Assembly (NCBI GenBank): GCA_017433375.1
Contig: JAFRHG010000003.1
Coordinates: 62,001-126,000, forward strand
DNA: 64,000 nucleotides
Source of the DNA: Bacillota bacterium
GTDB taxonomy: Bacteria > Bacillota > Clostridia > Peptostreptococcales > Anaerovoracaceae
Direction: 5' to 3'
The position numbers and the translations under genes are program-made. Positions 28,574 through 36,640 of the stretch are shown here, in pieces (within the stretch, counting starts at the first letter, position 1; each line of letters opens with the position of its first letter). The notes under the pieces were generated by a model, which was given only the letters and a program-made list of their open reading frames with translations, ran no database searches and was not told where the DNA came from.

Positions 28574-28577
28574 ATTG

Positions 28578-28589
28578 AGATTTGTAGGG
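28578..28589 (+). repeat. AGATTTGTAGGG leader repeat, copy 1
   Basis: A 12-base sequence found three times in the island (28578, 29210, 31461), each just before a start codon. Copies 1 and 3 share 15 bases (TTGAGATTTGTAGGG). It includes the ribosome-binding purines. Confidence 0.75.
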
Positions 28590-28604
28590 GAAAGGGGTCA
28601 ATAA

Positions 28605-29159
28605 ATGGGAAATATAGATAGAGAAAGAAATGTAACTGTCGCAACAGATCTGGATGGGAGTCGCTTTGTATTGATTAGCGATGTCAGGTTCAAAGGGAAG
28701 CGAGAAGATTGGAAGAATGTCGAAGCGTTTCTAAAGGAGTATATAGGTGAGTTCTATGAGATAGAGGAAACTGCGGAGAAGATCTTTATCTCATCAGACT
28801 TTCCTGATGAGTTTGCAAATTCCGAATATCGGATCCGATTAAAGGGAGCTGTGTCAAAAGCAAAAGCCAATGCTTCCCAAGCTGTTCCAGAGCTGATTCA
28901 AATAGCCTCAAATAGAAGGTTCTCTGAAAACAGAAAAACAAAGCATCGTTCAGATGCAAAACTGGGATGGTATAGGTATGATGTTCGTTTTGCCCTTCCG
29001 GTCTATAACGACAGAACAGGCAATGTAGAGAGATATAATATATACAAGGCAGTAATGCTTGTTCGACATGCGGAGGATGAAAAGAAATACCTGTATGATT
29101 TTCTGGAGATAAAAAAAGAAACGAGCAGCCCGCTTGAGTCCGAAGACTGTACGGTGTAA
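28605..29159 (+). CDS. Unknown protein in restriction island, possible phage polyvalent-protein-type domain
   Basis: A 184-residue soluble protein not firmly recognised. It has no signal peptide or membrane segment. The first 90 residues are mixed and charged; the C-terminal part (GWYRYDVRFALPVYNDRTGN ... KKYLYDFLEIKKE) has alternating beta-strand patterns ending in YDFLEIKKE, which recalls small domains in phage MuF and polyvalent proteins. That likeness is weak and is inference. The gene is preceded by the AGATTTGTAGGG repeat also found before both hsdS genes, so it may have been assembled with them. Confidence 0.6.
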   Translation: MGNIDRERNVTVATDLDGSRFVLISDVRFKGKREDWKNVEAFLKEYIGEFYEIEETAEKIFISSDFPDEFANSEYRIRLKGAVSKAKANASQAVPELIQIASNRRFSENRKTKHRSDAKLGWYRYDVRFALPVYNDRTGNVERYNIYKAVMLVRHAEDEKKYLYDFLEIKKETSSPLESEDCTV

Positions 29160-29209
29160 ACCCATTTCTTAAGTGAAATTATAGGACGGATTATGATAGT
29201 AGTCAAGGT

Positions 29210-29221
29210 AGATTTGTAGGG
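29210..29221 (+). repeat. AGATTTGTAGGG leader repeat, copy 2 (before first hsdS)
   Basis: Identical 12 bases, ending five bases before the hsdS start codon. The same spacing is seen in copy 3 before the second hsdS; 18 of 20 bases up to the ATG match between the two. Confidence 0.8.
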
Positions 29222-29226
29222 ATAAT

Positions 29227-30357
29227 ATGAGCCGAGTAAAGTTAGGAGAAATATGCCAGATAGTGTCTGGCAGCACCCCAAAGACAAGTGTCAATGATTA
29301 TTGGGATGGGGATATAGATTGGATCACACCAGCAGAGTTGACAAATGATTCATACATACTGAATGAGAGCGCTCGGAAAATAACGGAGCTGGGGGTTCAA
29401 AAAACAGGGCTGAAGCCATTTCCGAAAGGAACTGTGATATTGTCATCAAGAGCTCCTATTGGAAAAGTGGCTATTGCCGGGAAGGAGATGTATTGCAATC
29501 AGGGATTTAAGAACCTGATATGCTCTGACGCAATTCTCCCAGAGTATCTCTACTGGTTTTTGAAAGGTAATACTGAATACCTAAATTCTTTAGGTCGAGG
29601 CGCAACCTTTAAGGAAATATCCAAGAAAATAGTTTCGGATATTGAGATAAATGTTCCAGGCATTGTAGATCAGAAGAATGCGGTGGATATTTTAGAACGA
29701 TGCTGGACAATAATTAAAGAACGTAGAAAAGAGTTAGAAAAACTGGATGAGCTCATCAAAGCCCGATTTGTCGAGATGTCTTCTAGATGGAACTGTGATG
29801 AAAAACTGCTGTCTGAATATCTTGAGATGATCACATACGGATTCACAAATCCTATGCCTGATGCTGAGGATGGGCCGTGGAAAATAACTGCAAAAGATGT
29901 TGTTGATGGACGTGTCAATTTTTCTAAGGCACGCAAGACCACTCAAGAATCATTTGATTCACTAACTGATAAAAGTAAACCTATCACTGGAGATGTTTTG
30001 TTAACGAAAGACGGAACTCTTGGGAGAACAGCAGTAGTTGAGGATGATAACATCTGTGTAAATCAGTCTGTTGCGGTTCTAAGATGTAATAGGAAGGTTA
30101 TTCCACAGTTTTTGTCGATGTTGTTACAGTTGCCAGAATATCAGCGTGAAATGACGAAAAACTCAGGCGGTGGAACCATTAAGCATATTTATATAACCAG
30201 AGTAAATAAAATGGTAGTCAAGATACCAACCATAGAACAACAGAATGAGTTTATTAGATTTTGGGCTCAAGTCGACAAATCAAAAGTTGCCATACAGAAG
30301 TCGCTTGATGAAACCCAATTACTGTTCGATAGTTTGATGCAGAAGTACTTTGGATGA
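29227..30357 (+). CDS. hsdS: Type I restriction-modification specificity subunit, first copy
   Basis: Recognises the DNA target of the type I complex. The 376-residue protein has two target-recognition domains (about 1-150 and 195-350), each followed by a conserved helix: KLDELIKARFVEM near 175-187 in the middle and QVDKSKVAIQKSLDETQLLF at the C-terminus. Nucleotides coding for these two helices are identical over 31 and 32 bases to the second hsdS, while the recognition domains differ. This is the pattern of modular, exchangeable specificity genes. A recombinase gene follows immediately. Confidence 0.95.
   Translation: MSRVKLGEICQIVSGSTPKTSVNDYWDGDIDWITPAELTNDSYILNESARKITELGVQKTGLKPFPKGTVILSSRAPIGKVAIAGKEMYCNQGFKNLICSDAILPEYLYWFLKGNTEYLNSLGRGATFKEISKKIVSDIEINVPGIVDQKNAVDILERCWTIIKERRKELEKLDELIKARFVEMSSRWNCDEKLLSEYLEMITYGFTNPMPDAEDGPWKITAKDVVDGRVNFSKARKTTQESFDSLTDKSKPITGDVLLTKDGTLGRTAVVEDDNICVNQSVAVLRCNRKVIPQFLSMLLQLPEYQREMTKNSGGGTIKHIYITRVNKMVVKIPTIEQQNEFIRFWAQVDKSKVAIQKSLDETQLLFDSLMQKYFG
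29749..29779 (+). repeat. 31-bp direct repeat, central hsdS segment, copy 1
   Basis: Starts GAGCTCATCAAAGCCCG and ends GTCGAGATGT. Identical to 32018-32048 in the second hsdS; flanking bases diverge at once. It encodes the central conserved helix between the two recognition domains and is a probable crossover site. Confidence 0.9.
30268..30299 (+). repeat. 32-bp direct repeat, distal hsdS segment, copy 1
   Basis: Starts CAAGTCGACAAATC and ends GCCATACAGAA. Identical to 32561-32592. Downstream the two genes still encode nearly the same peptide but with many silent differences, so the exact identity of this block is best explained by exchange or selection on DNA. Confidence 0.9.
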
Positions 30358-30478
30358 AATGTGACAACGATTATGTGACCGGCTGGTGGTGATGAAAGAT
30401 AATAGCTAACACGGGGATTAGACGAGTGCAACCATTCCACATGTGTTGATATACTCTGGAAAAAAGGAGTGAATTAAC

Positions 30479-31447
30479 ATGAAGGAAAGAATTGCCCGTG
30501 TAATCGAAGAGATGGCGGATACGTTAGACGTGAGTCAGTTACGTAAACTGCAGGAAGTTATGATTAAGCATCTCGCCGAAAACGTTACCGCAAAAGAGGA
30601 TATAACAAACATCGAATACGAGAAGCTCTTTCTCGATGCAAAGCGCATTGAGGGTTGCTCGGATCGAACGATAGCGTATTATAAGGCAACGATCGATCAT
30701 TTTTTGAAAATGGTCCATGAATCCGTCAGAAGATTGGCAACAGAAGATATTCGGTCGTATCTGGTTGAATACCAGGGCCGCAATGGCTGCAGCAAAGTTA
30801 CAGTTGACAATGTCCGGAGAAATCTTTCCAGCTTTTTCTCTTGGCTTGAAGAGGAGGACTATATCCTGAAAAGCCCGATGAGAAGAATCCATAAAATCAA
30901 AACGGACAAGGTCGTAAAACAGGTGATATCGGATGAAAGCATAGAAAAGTTAAGGTACAGTTGTGAGGAAGTCAGGGATCTTGCCATTATTGACCTGTTG
31001 TATTCCACGGGGATCCGGATTGGAGAACTTGTCAATCTGAACATGGACGATGTTGACTTTGAAAAACGCGAATGCATTGTCTTCGGCAAAGGCAATAAGG
31101 AACGCAGAGTATACTTTGATGCTAGGGCAAAGATTCATCTTCAGGAGTACATTCGAAGCAGGAAGGATGACAATCCGGCACTGTTTGTAACGTTAGATCG
31201 GCCGTATAACAGACTGAAGATCAACGGCGCCGAGATTCGTCTTCGTGAGTTGGGGCGAAAACTGAATCTGGACAGAATACACCCGCACAAATTCCGACGT
31301 ACGATGGCAACGCGGGCAATAGATAAGGGAATGCCGATTGAACAAGTTCAAAAACTGTTGGGGCATTCGCAAATTGACACAACAATGCAATATGCTATTG
31401 TGAATCAAAATAACGTGAAACTCTCGCATCAAAGATATATGACCTGA
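30479..31447 (+). CDS. Tyrosine recombinase (XerC/D-like) of the hsdS locus
   Basis: A site-specific recombinase, likely acting on the hsdS repeats. The 322 residues have a SAM-like N-terminal core-binding domain (about 45-125) and a catalytic domain with the full residue set: Arg180 (STGIRIGEL), Lys204/207 (GKGNKE), His270-x2-Arg273 (HPHKFRRT), His296 (LLGHSQ) and Tyr305. AAAAAGGAG precedes the ATG, and a TATACT box (30450-30455) hints at its own weak promoter. Recombinases placed between hsdS genes are known to switch type I specificity. This one carries the island's only full GCAAAGGCAA copy (31086-31095). Confidence 0.93.
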   Translation: MKERIARVIEEMADTLDVSQLRKLQEVMIKHLAENVTAKEDITNIEYEKLFLDAKRIEGCSDRTIAYYKATIDHFLKMVHESVRRLATEDIRSYLVEYQGRNGCSKVTVDNVRRNLSSFFSWLEEEDYILKSPMRRIHKIKTDKVVKQVISDESIEKLRYSCEEVRDLAIIDLLYSTGIRIGELVNLNMDDVDFEKRECIVFGKGNKERRVYFDARAKIHLQEYIRSRKDDNPALFVTLDRPYNRLKINGAEIRLRELGRKLNLDRIHPHKFRRTMATRAIDKGMPIEQVQKLLGHSQIDTTMQYAIVNQNNVKLSHQRYMT

Positions 31448-31460
31448 TGAAGGCAGATTG

Positions 31461-31472
31461 AGATTTGTAGGG
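31461..31472 (+). repeat. AGATTTGTAGGG leader repeat, copy 3 (before second hsdS)
   Basis: Third copy of the 12-base leader repeat, five bases before the second hsdS start codon. Confidence 0.8.
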
Positions 31473-31477
31473 ACGAT

Positions 31478-32650
31478 ATGGTTAAAGGATTAGTATCAAA
31501 CTACGCGGAACAAATACGGGGCGTATCATACAAGCCGAATGATCTTCACAACGGGCTGGACAATGATTCAGTTATCCTGTTGAGAGCAAATAACATCGAT
31601 GACGGAAGAATCAACTTTGAAGATGTAGTTTATGTTGACCGTAAAAAGGTATCAGATTTTCAATACTTGCGGAAGGGAGATGTGCTTATATGTGCATCCA
31701 GTGGAAGCAAGAATTTAGTTGGGAAAGCTGCTTCTGTAGATTTTGATATTGAATGCACTTTTGGAGCTTTCTGTAAGGTTGTAAGACCTACGAAAGTAGC
31801 TCCAGAATTTTTGGGCTTGTTTTTTCAGAGTCCCAACTATCGCAAGAAAATCTCTGAACTAGCTCAGGGTGCCAATATTAACAATATCAAAAATGAGCAT
31901 ATTGATAATCTTCAACTAGAAATATATAGCGAGAGCGAGCAAAGGTTAATCGTTGAGTGCTTATCAAGGACTATAGCTGTTATTAATGCCAGAAAAGAGG
32001 AACTGTCAAAATTGGACGAGCTCATCAAAGCCCGATTTGTCGAGATGTTTGGGGATGTAATTCACAATACAAAAGGATGGGAAATACAGACTTTTTCAGA
32101 TGTTACAGAATCCCGGCTGGGGAAGATGCTCGATGCAAAGAAGCAGACAGGGAAGTATCCGTTCCCATACTTGGCTAATTACAATGTACAATGGTTTCAT
32201 TTCAACCTCGATGATTTGAATCAGATGGATTTTGATGAGGCAGATCAAAAGGAATTTGAACTTATTGATGGTGATTTGATGGTTTGTGAAGGCGGAGAAA
32301 TCGGGAGATGCGCCGTATGGCACAATGATATTCAACCTTGCTATTTTCAAAAGGCAATTCATCGAGTGAGGTGTAAACAAGAATACTTGCGGCCTGATTA
32401 TCTTGCTTGGTGGTTTAAGTTTAATTGCGATCATGGTGGCTTCGCTGCAATTGAAGGTGCTAAAGCGACAATCTCTCATCTTCCAGGGGCAAAGCTCAAA
32501 AAGCTTAGTGTCACAATACCACCGCTCACATTACAAAATGAATTTGTGACGTTTGTCAAACAAGTCGACAAATCAAAAGTTGCCATACAGAAATCATTAG
32601 ACGAAACTCAGTTGCTATTTGACAGCCTGATGCAGGAATACTTTGGATAA
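31478..32650 (+). CDS. hsdS: Type I restriction-modification specificity subunit, second copy
   Basis: The 390-residue product has the same plan as the first hsdS: recognition domain, central helix KLDELIKARFVEMFG (about 177-191), second recognition domain and terminal helix ending QLLFDSLMQEYFG. Both recognition domains differ clearly from those of the first copy. It is intact and in the same orientation, so the locus could make two HsdS proteins at once or serve as a donor for domain exchange. It lies 30 bases after the recombinase and three bases before the next gene. Confidence 0.95.
   Translation: MVKGLVSNYAEQIRGVSYKPNDLHNGLDNDSVILLRANNIDDGRINFEDVVYVDRKKVSDFQYLRKGDVLICASSGSKNLVGKAASVDFDIECTFGAFCKVVRPTKVAPEFLGLFFQSPNYRKKISELAQGANINNIKNEHIDNLQLEIYSESEQRLIVECLSRTIAVINARKEELSKLDELIKARFVEMFGDVIHNTKGWEIQTFSDVTESRLGKMLDAKKQTGKYPFPYLANYNVQWFHFNLDDLNQMDFDEADQKEFELIDGDLMVCEGGEIGRCAVWHNDIQPCYFQKAIHRVRCKQEYLRPDYLAWWFKFNCDHGGFAAIEGAKATISHLPGAKLKKLSVTIPPLTLQNEFVTFVKQVDKSKVAIQKSLDETQLLFDSLMQEYFG
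32018..32048 (+). repeat. 31-bp direct repeat, central hsdS segment, copy 2
   Basis: Exact copy of 29749-29779 in the same orientation, 2.27 kb downstream. Confidence 0.9.
32561..32592 (+). repeat. 32-bp direct repeat, distal hsdS segment, copy 2
   Basis: Exact copy of 30268-30299 in the same orientation, 2.29 kb downstream. Recombination between copies 1 and 2 would remove the recombinase gene and one hsdS. Confidence 0.9.
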
Positions 32651-32652
32651 CG

Positions 32653-33261
32653 ATGAAAAAGAACGATTTTTTACCAAAAGAATTAAGTGAAATCAATCTG
32701 GTGAGACCGACCTCTGCCGCATATATTACGTGGATGTTACACTGTGATCATGAAGCCATGGCGCTCCGGGATAAGTACGCGGCAGAAAGGGAAGAAACCG
32801 AAATTGATTATCAGGACAGGGAGATCATAAAGAGATTAAACAATCCGGAGGATTTCTTCAAATGGATGCGGAAGCCCCTACGTGGCAAGAACAAATTCCT
32901 ACTCCGTGATGTGATGCTAAATAGAGAAGACGAGATCACGCCGATGGTAAGGGACAAGATCCAGACAAGTTGGATTGATGACTTCGTGGAGTGTGTGATA
33001 GACTTCTTTATTGAGTGCAATAATGACCCAAGCCCCTGGATACGCGAAAACTATGATAATGTACGAAATCCTTATGCACAGTCGGAACTGTGTCTTGTGC
33101 TGGGTTTTCGTGGAGGAGAAGAAGATTCTGCCTTCCTCGTTAATGAGGCAAAACGATTTGTTGCAGAATATCCGGAAAATGATTACGAACAGGGCCCGAT
33201 AATAGCGTTATACATGATCCATGGATACGATCATTATATGAGAGATCTTGATGCTATTTAG
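32653..33261 (+). CDS. Unknown helical protein between hsdS and hsdR
   Basis: A 202-residue soluble, mostly helical protein that I do not recognise. It has no signal peptide, membrane segment or obvious catalytic motif. Recognisable pieces are an N-terminal segment with PTSAAYITWMLHCDHEA and a middle segment with FIECNNDPSPWIRENYDN. It starts three bases after the hsdS stop and ends about 50 bases before hsdR, so it is very likely part of the operon and may modulate the restriction complex or be an added defence gene. Confidence 0.7.
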   Translation: MKKNDFLPKELSEINLVRPTSAAYITWMLHCDHEAMALRDKYAAEREETEIDYQDREIIKRLNNPEDFFKWMRKPLRGKNKFLLRDVMLNREDEITPMVRDKIQTSWIDDFVECVIDFFIECNNDPSPWIRENYDNVRNPYAQSELCLVLGFRGGEEDSAFLVNEAKRFVAEYPENDYEQGPIIALYMIHGYDHYMRDLDAI

Positions 33262-33312
33262 AAGACATAGGAATCAAAAGTGAAGTTATTCTAATCGAGG
33301 AGATAAGGACAA

Positions 33313-36300
33313 GTGACCAATTTTGACTTCCTGAAAAAGGAGCCACAATTTGATACCTTTGCGGATGTTGCCATAGCTGCGGAGAGGATCATACATATTG
33401 ACCGGGCGGCCAGTGTGTTGAACTGTCGGCGGGCTATGGAGTTTGCTGTGAAGTGGATGTATTCTGTGGACGGAGATCTGCGCAAGCCATATCAGAACAC
33501 TTTGGTCACTTTGATGAACACCGATGAGTTCCGACAGATAGTAGACAGAGACCTGTGGAAGCGAATGGACTTCATCCGCAAGATAGGGAACAATGCGGCT
33601 CACAAAGGCAAAGGAATATCTGAGGATCAGGCCAGGTTGTGCTTGCAGAATCTCTTCATTTTCATGGATTTTGTAGCATGCTGCTACGCAAGCGAATACA
33701 CAGAAAGGGAATATGCTCCGAATCTGATAACAGCGGAGATTCCTAAAGAACCTGTAGCACCTGAGTATTCCGATATAGACCTTGAAGCACTGCTGAAAGA
33801 AAATGAAAAGCTCAGGGAAGAACTCACTGCGAGACGAGAGAGTCAGCATGATAACTATGTTCCCAAACCCCTTGATCTGTCAGAATACGAAACGCGTAAG
33901 ATTTACATCGACACACTCTTGCAGGATGCCGGCTGGACGGAAGGCAGGGATTGGATCAACGAAGTTGAGCTGCCCGGAATGCCGAACAAGTCAGAAGTTG
34001 GCTTTGCAGACTATGTGCTCTATGGTAATGATGGCAAGGCACTGGCCGTCGTCGAGGCGAAGAAAACATGTGTCGATGTTTCTAAGGGACGTCAGCAGGC
34101 GAAACTCTATGCGGATCTCCTCGAAAAGCAACACGGACGAAGACCGATGCAGTTCATAACCAACGGCTTTGATATCCGCCTGATCGACAACTGCTATCCG
34201 GAGCGCTCAGTTGGAGCATTTTATTCCAAACGTGATCTGGAGAAGTTCTATAATCTTCAGGCAAGCAGGACAAGCCTGAAGAACGTCTATGTCGATAAGG
34301 CTATTGCCGGTCGTTACTATCAGGAAGCGGCCGTCAAGGCAGTATGCGATGCGCTGGACGAGAAGAATCGCCGGAAGGCTCTTCTCGTTATGGCTACAGG
34401 TTCAGGCAAGACAAGGACAGTCATATCCCTCGTGGATGTATTGAACAAACATGGGTGGATCAAGAATGTGCTTTTTCTGGCGGATAGAAATTCGCTTGTC
34501 ACCCAGGCAAAGCGCAGCTTTGTCAACCTGCTTCCTGAGATGTCTACGGCTAACCTATGTGATGGAAGAGATAAGGACAAGTATGGTGAGCGGTGTATCT
34601 TTTCGACCTATCAGACAATGATGAATTGCATCGATACAGCGAGAGACGAAGATGGGAAACTATACACAGCGGGACACTTCGATCTGGTCATCTGCGATGA
34701 AGCCCATAGATCCATATACAACAAGTATCGGGACATCTTCAACTATTTCGATGCACCGCTGATTGGACTTACCGCAACTCCCAAGGATGAAATAGACAAG
34801 AACACATACGAGATATTCCATCTGGAGAATGGGGTGCCCACATACGGATACGATTTGGCTCAGGCGGTGAAAGATGGCTATCTGGTTGACTTTGTATCCG
34901 TAGAAACCACCCTCAAATTTATTGATGAGGGTATCAGGTACGATGAACTCTCTGAGGAGGACAAGGAAAAATATGATAGCACCTTCGGAATGGAGGAGGA
35001 CCACTACCCGATAGGCATATCATCTTCAGATCTTAACAAATGGGTCTTCAACGAAGATACGATCAGGAAGGTGCTGGACATTTTGATGCGACAGGGTCTT
35101 CATGTGGATTACGGTGAAAAACTGGGCAAGACCATAATCTTTGCAAAGAATCATCGACATGCCGAGAAAATACATGAGATCTTTGGGAAACTCTACCCCC
35201 ATCTGCCGGGATATACGAAGGTGATAGACAATTATATCAACTACTCTCAGAATGCAATCGATGAGTTCTCTGACCCAAACAAACTGCCTCAGATCGCTAT
35301 CTCGGTCGATATGTTGGATACAGGTATAGACATACCGGAGATTCTTAATCTGGTCTTCTTCAAGAAGGTCATGTCAAAGGCAAAGTTCTGGCAGATGATA
35401 GGTCGTGGCACCAGGCTATGCGAAGGGCTTATGGATGGTCAGGACAAGGATAAATTCTATATCTTTGACTTCTGTGGTAATTTCGAGTTCTTCCGAATGA
35501 ACAAAGGCAAACCTACCGCCAATCAGATGGCACTACAGGGAGCCATTTTTGGTCTGGAGTTTGACATGGCATATAAACTTCAGGACATTGCATATCAGAC
35601 AGAACCGCTCAAAGAGTATCGCGCCGAACTGGTTGATGATATGGCAGGAAAGGTACAGGAAATCGATAAAGATAACTTTGCCGTAAGACAGCACATCAAG
35701 TATGTAGATCAGTACTCAAACAAGGACAATTACATTGGATTGACTTATGAGGACACTCTGACTGTCAGGGAAGAAGTGGCGCCGTATATCCTGCCGGATA
35801 ATGACGAAACAAGTGCTGTCCGATTCGATGCATTGCTTTATGGACTGGAACTGGCGTATTTATCCGGAAAGACTCATTCAAAAGCAAGAAGAGATCTGTT
35901 AAAGAGGGTAGAAGGCATTGCAAGTGTGGCCAACATCCCGGAGATAATGGCACGAGCTGAGCTGATCGATAAGATCCTCAATACCGACTACCTTGAGCGG
36001 GCAGGTGTGGAGGACTTCGAGCATATTCGAAAAGAACTTCGTCATCTGATGAAGTATCTGCCCAAAGATCGCAAAATATATGATACAGACTTTACCGATG
36101 ATATACTGTCTGTTGACTGGCATGAATCAGAACTTGAGAACGATGATCTCAAGAACTACAAAGCCAAAGCAGAGTATTATGTGCGTGAACACCAGGATCA
36201 AATAGCCATCGCAAAACTTAAAAGCAATAAGCCTCTGACAGAGATGGATTTGAGATCCCTTGAGGACATACTATGGAGTGAGGTCGGAACCAGAGAAGAC

Positions 36301-36615
36301 TATGAGAGTGAATTTGGCGAAAAACCTCTGGGGGAATTTGTTCGGGAAATCGTCGGTCTGGATATGAATGCGGCGAAGGATGCTTTTGCCCAGTATCTTG
36401 ATGATACTAATCTGGATACCCGACAGATATATTTTGTGAATCAGATTGTCGAATACATCGTGCATAATGGCATCATGAAGGATCTGTCTGTATTGCAGGA
36501 CACTCCATTTACGGATCGCGGCAGTGTTGTGGATCTGTTCCAGGATCAGAATATATGGATCGGGATCAGGGGAGTGATCGATCAGATCAATGCCAATGCG
36601 AGAATGATCGCATAA
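33313..36615 (+). CDS. hsdR: Type I restriction endonuclease/translocase subunit
   Basis: ATP-driven DNA translocase and nuclease of the type I complex. The 1100-residue chain has an N-terminal DUF4145-type domain (1-130), a PD-(D/E)xK nuclease with Asp233 and Glu248-Ala-Lys250 (VVEAKKT), a superfamily 2 helicase with Walker A ATGSGKT (361-367) and DEAH (462-465), the motif QMIGRGTR near 695, and an EcoEI-type C-terminal domain. All catalytic residues are present. The start is GTG at 33313, preceded by GAGGAGATAAGGA. It is the last island gene and ends 25 bases before prmA. Confidence 0.95.
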   Translation: MTNFDFLKKEPQFDTFADVAIAAERIIHIDRAASVLNCRRAMEFAVKWMYSVDGDLRKPYQNTLVTLMNTDEFRQIVDRDLWKRMDFIRKIGNNAAHKGKGISEDQARLCLQNLFIFMDFVACCYASEYTEREYAPNLITAEIPKEPVAPEYSDIDLEALLKENEKLREELTARRESQHDNYVPKPLDLSEYETRKIYIDTLLQDAGWTEGRDWINEVELPGMPNKSEVGFADYVLYGNDGKALAVVEAKKTCVDVSKGRQQAKLYADLLEKQHGRRPMQFITNGFDIRLIDNCYPERSVGAFYSKRDLEKFYNLQASRTSLKNVYVDKAIAGRYYQEAAVKAVCDALDEKNRRKALLVMATGSGKTRTVISLVDVLNKHGWIKNVLFLADRNSLVTQAKRSFVNLLPEMSTANLCDGRDKDKYGERCIFSTYQTMMNCIDTARDEDGKLYTAGHFDLVICDEAHRSIYNKYRDIFNYFDAPLIGLTATPKDEIDKNTYEIFHLENGVPTYGYDLAQAVKDGYLVDFVSVETTLKFIDEGIRYDELSEEDKEKYDSTFGMEEDHYPIGISSSDLNKWVFNEDTIRKVLDILMRQGLHVDYGEKLGKTIIFAKNHRHAEKIHEIFGKLYPHLPGYTKVIDNYINYSQNAIDEFSDPNKLPQIAISVDMLDTGIDIPEILNLVFFKKVMSKAKFWQMIGRGTRLCEGLMDGQDKDKFYIFDFCGNFEFFRMNKGKPTANQMALQGAIFGLEFDMAYKLQDIAYQTEPLKEYRAELVDDMAGKVQEIDKDNFAVRQHIKYVDQYSNKDNYIGLTYEDTLTVREEVAPYILPDNDETSAVRFDALLYGLELAYLSGKTHSKARRDLLKRVEGIASVANIPEIMARAELIDKILNTDYLERAGVEDFEHIRKELRHLMKYLPKDRKIYDTDFTDDILSVDWHESELENDDLKNYKAKAEYYVREHQDQIAIAKLKSNKPLTEMDLRSLEDILWSEVGTREDYESEFGEKPLGEFVREIVGLDMNAAKDAFAQYLDDTNLDTRQIYFVNQIVEYIVHNGIMKDLSVLQDTPFTDRGSVVDLFQDQNIWIGIRGVIDQINANARMIA

Positions 36616-36640
36616 AACAAGATCGGAGGAAGTTTAGAAT

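Noticed and set aside
29210-32592. Classical invertible hsdS locus
   Set aside because: All repeats and both hsdS genes are in the same orientation, so simple inversion within this window is not possible; excision or exchange is the supported reading.
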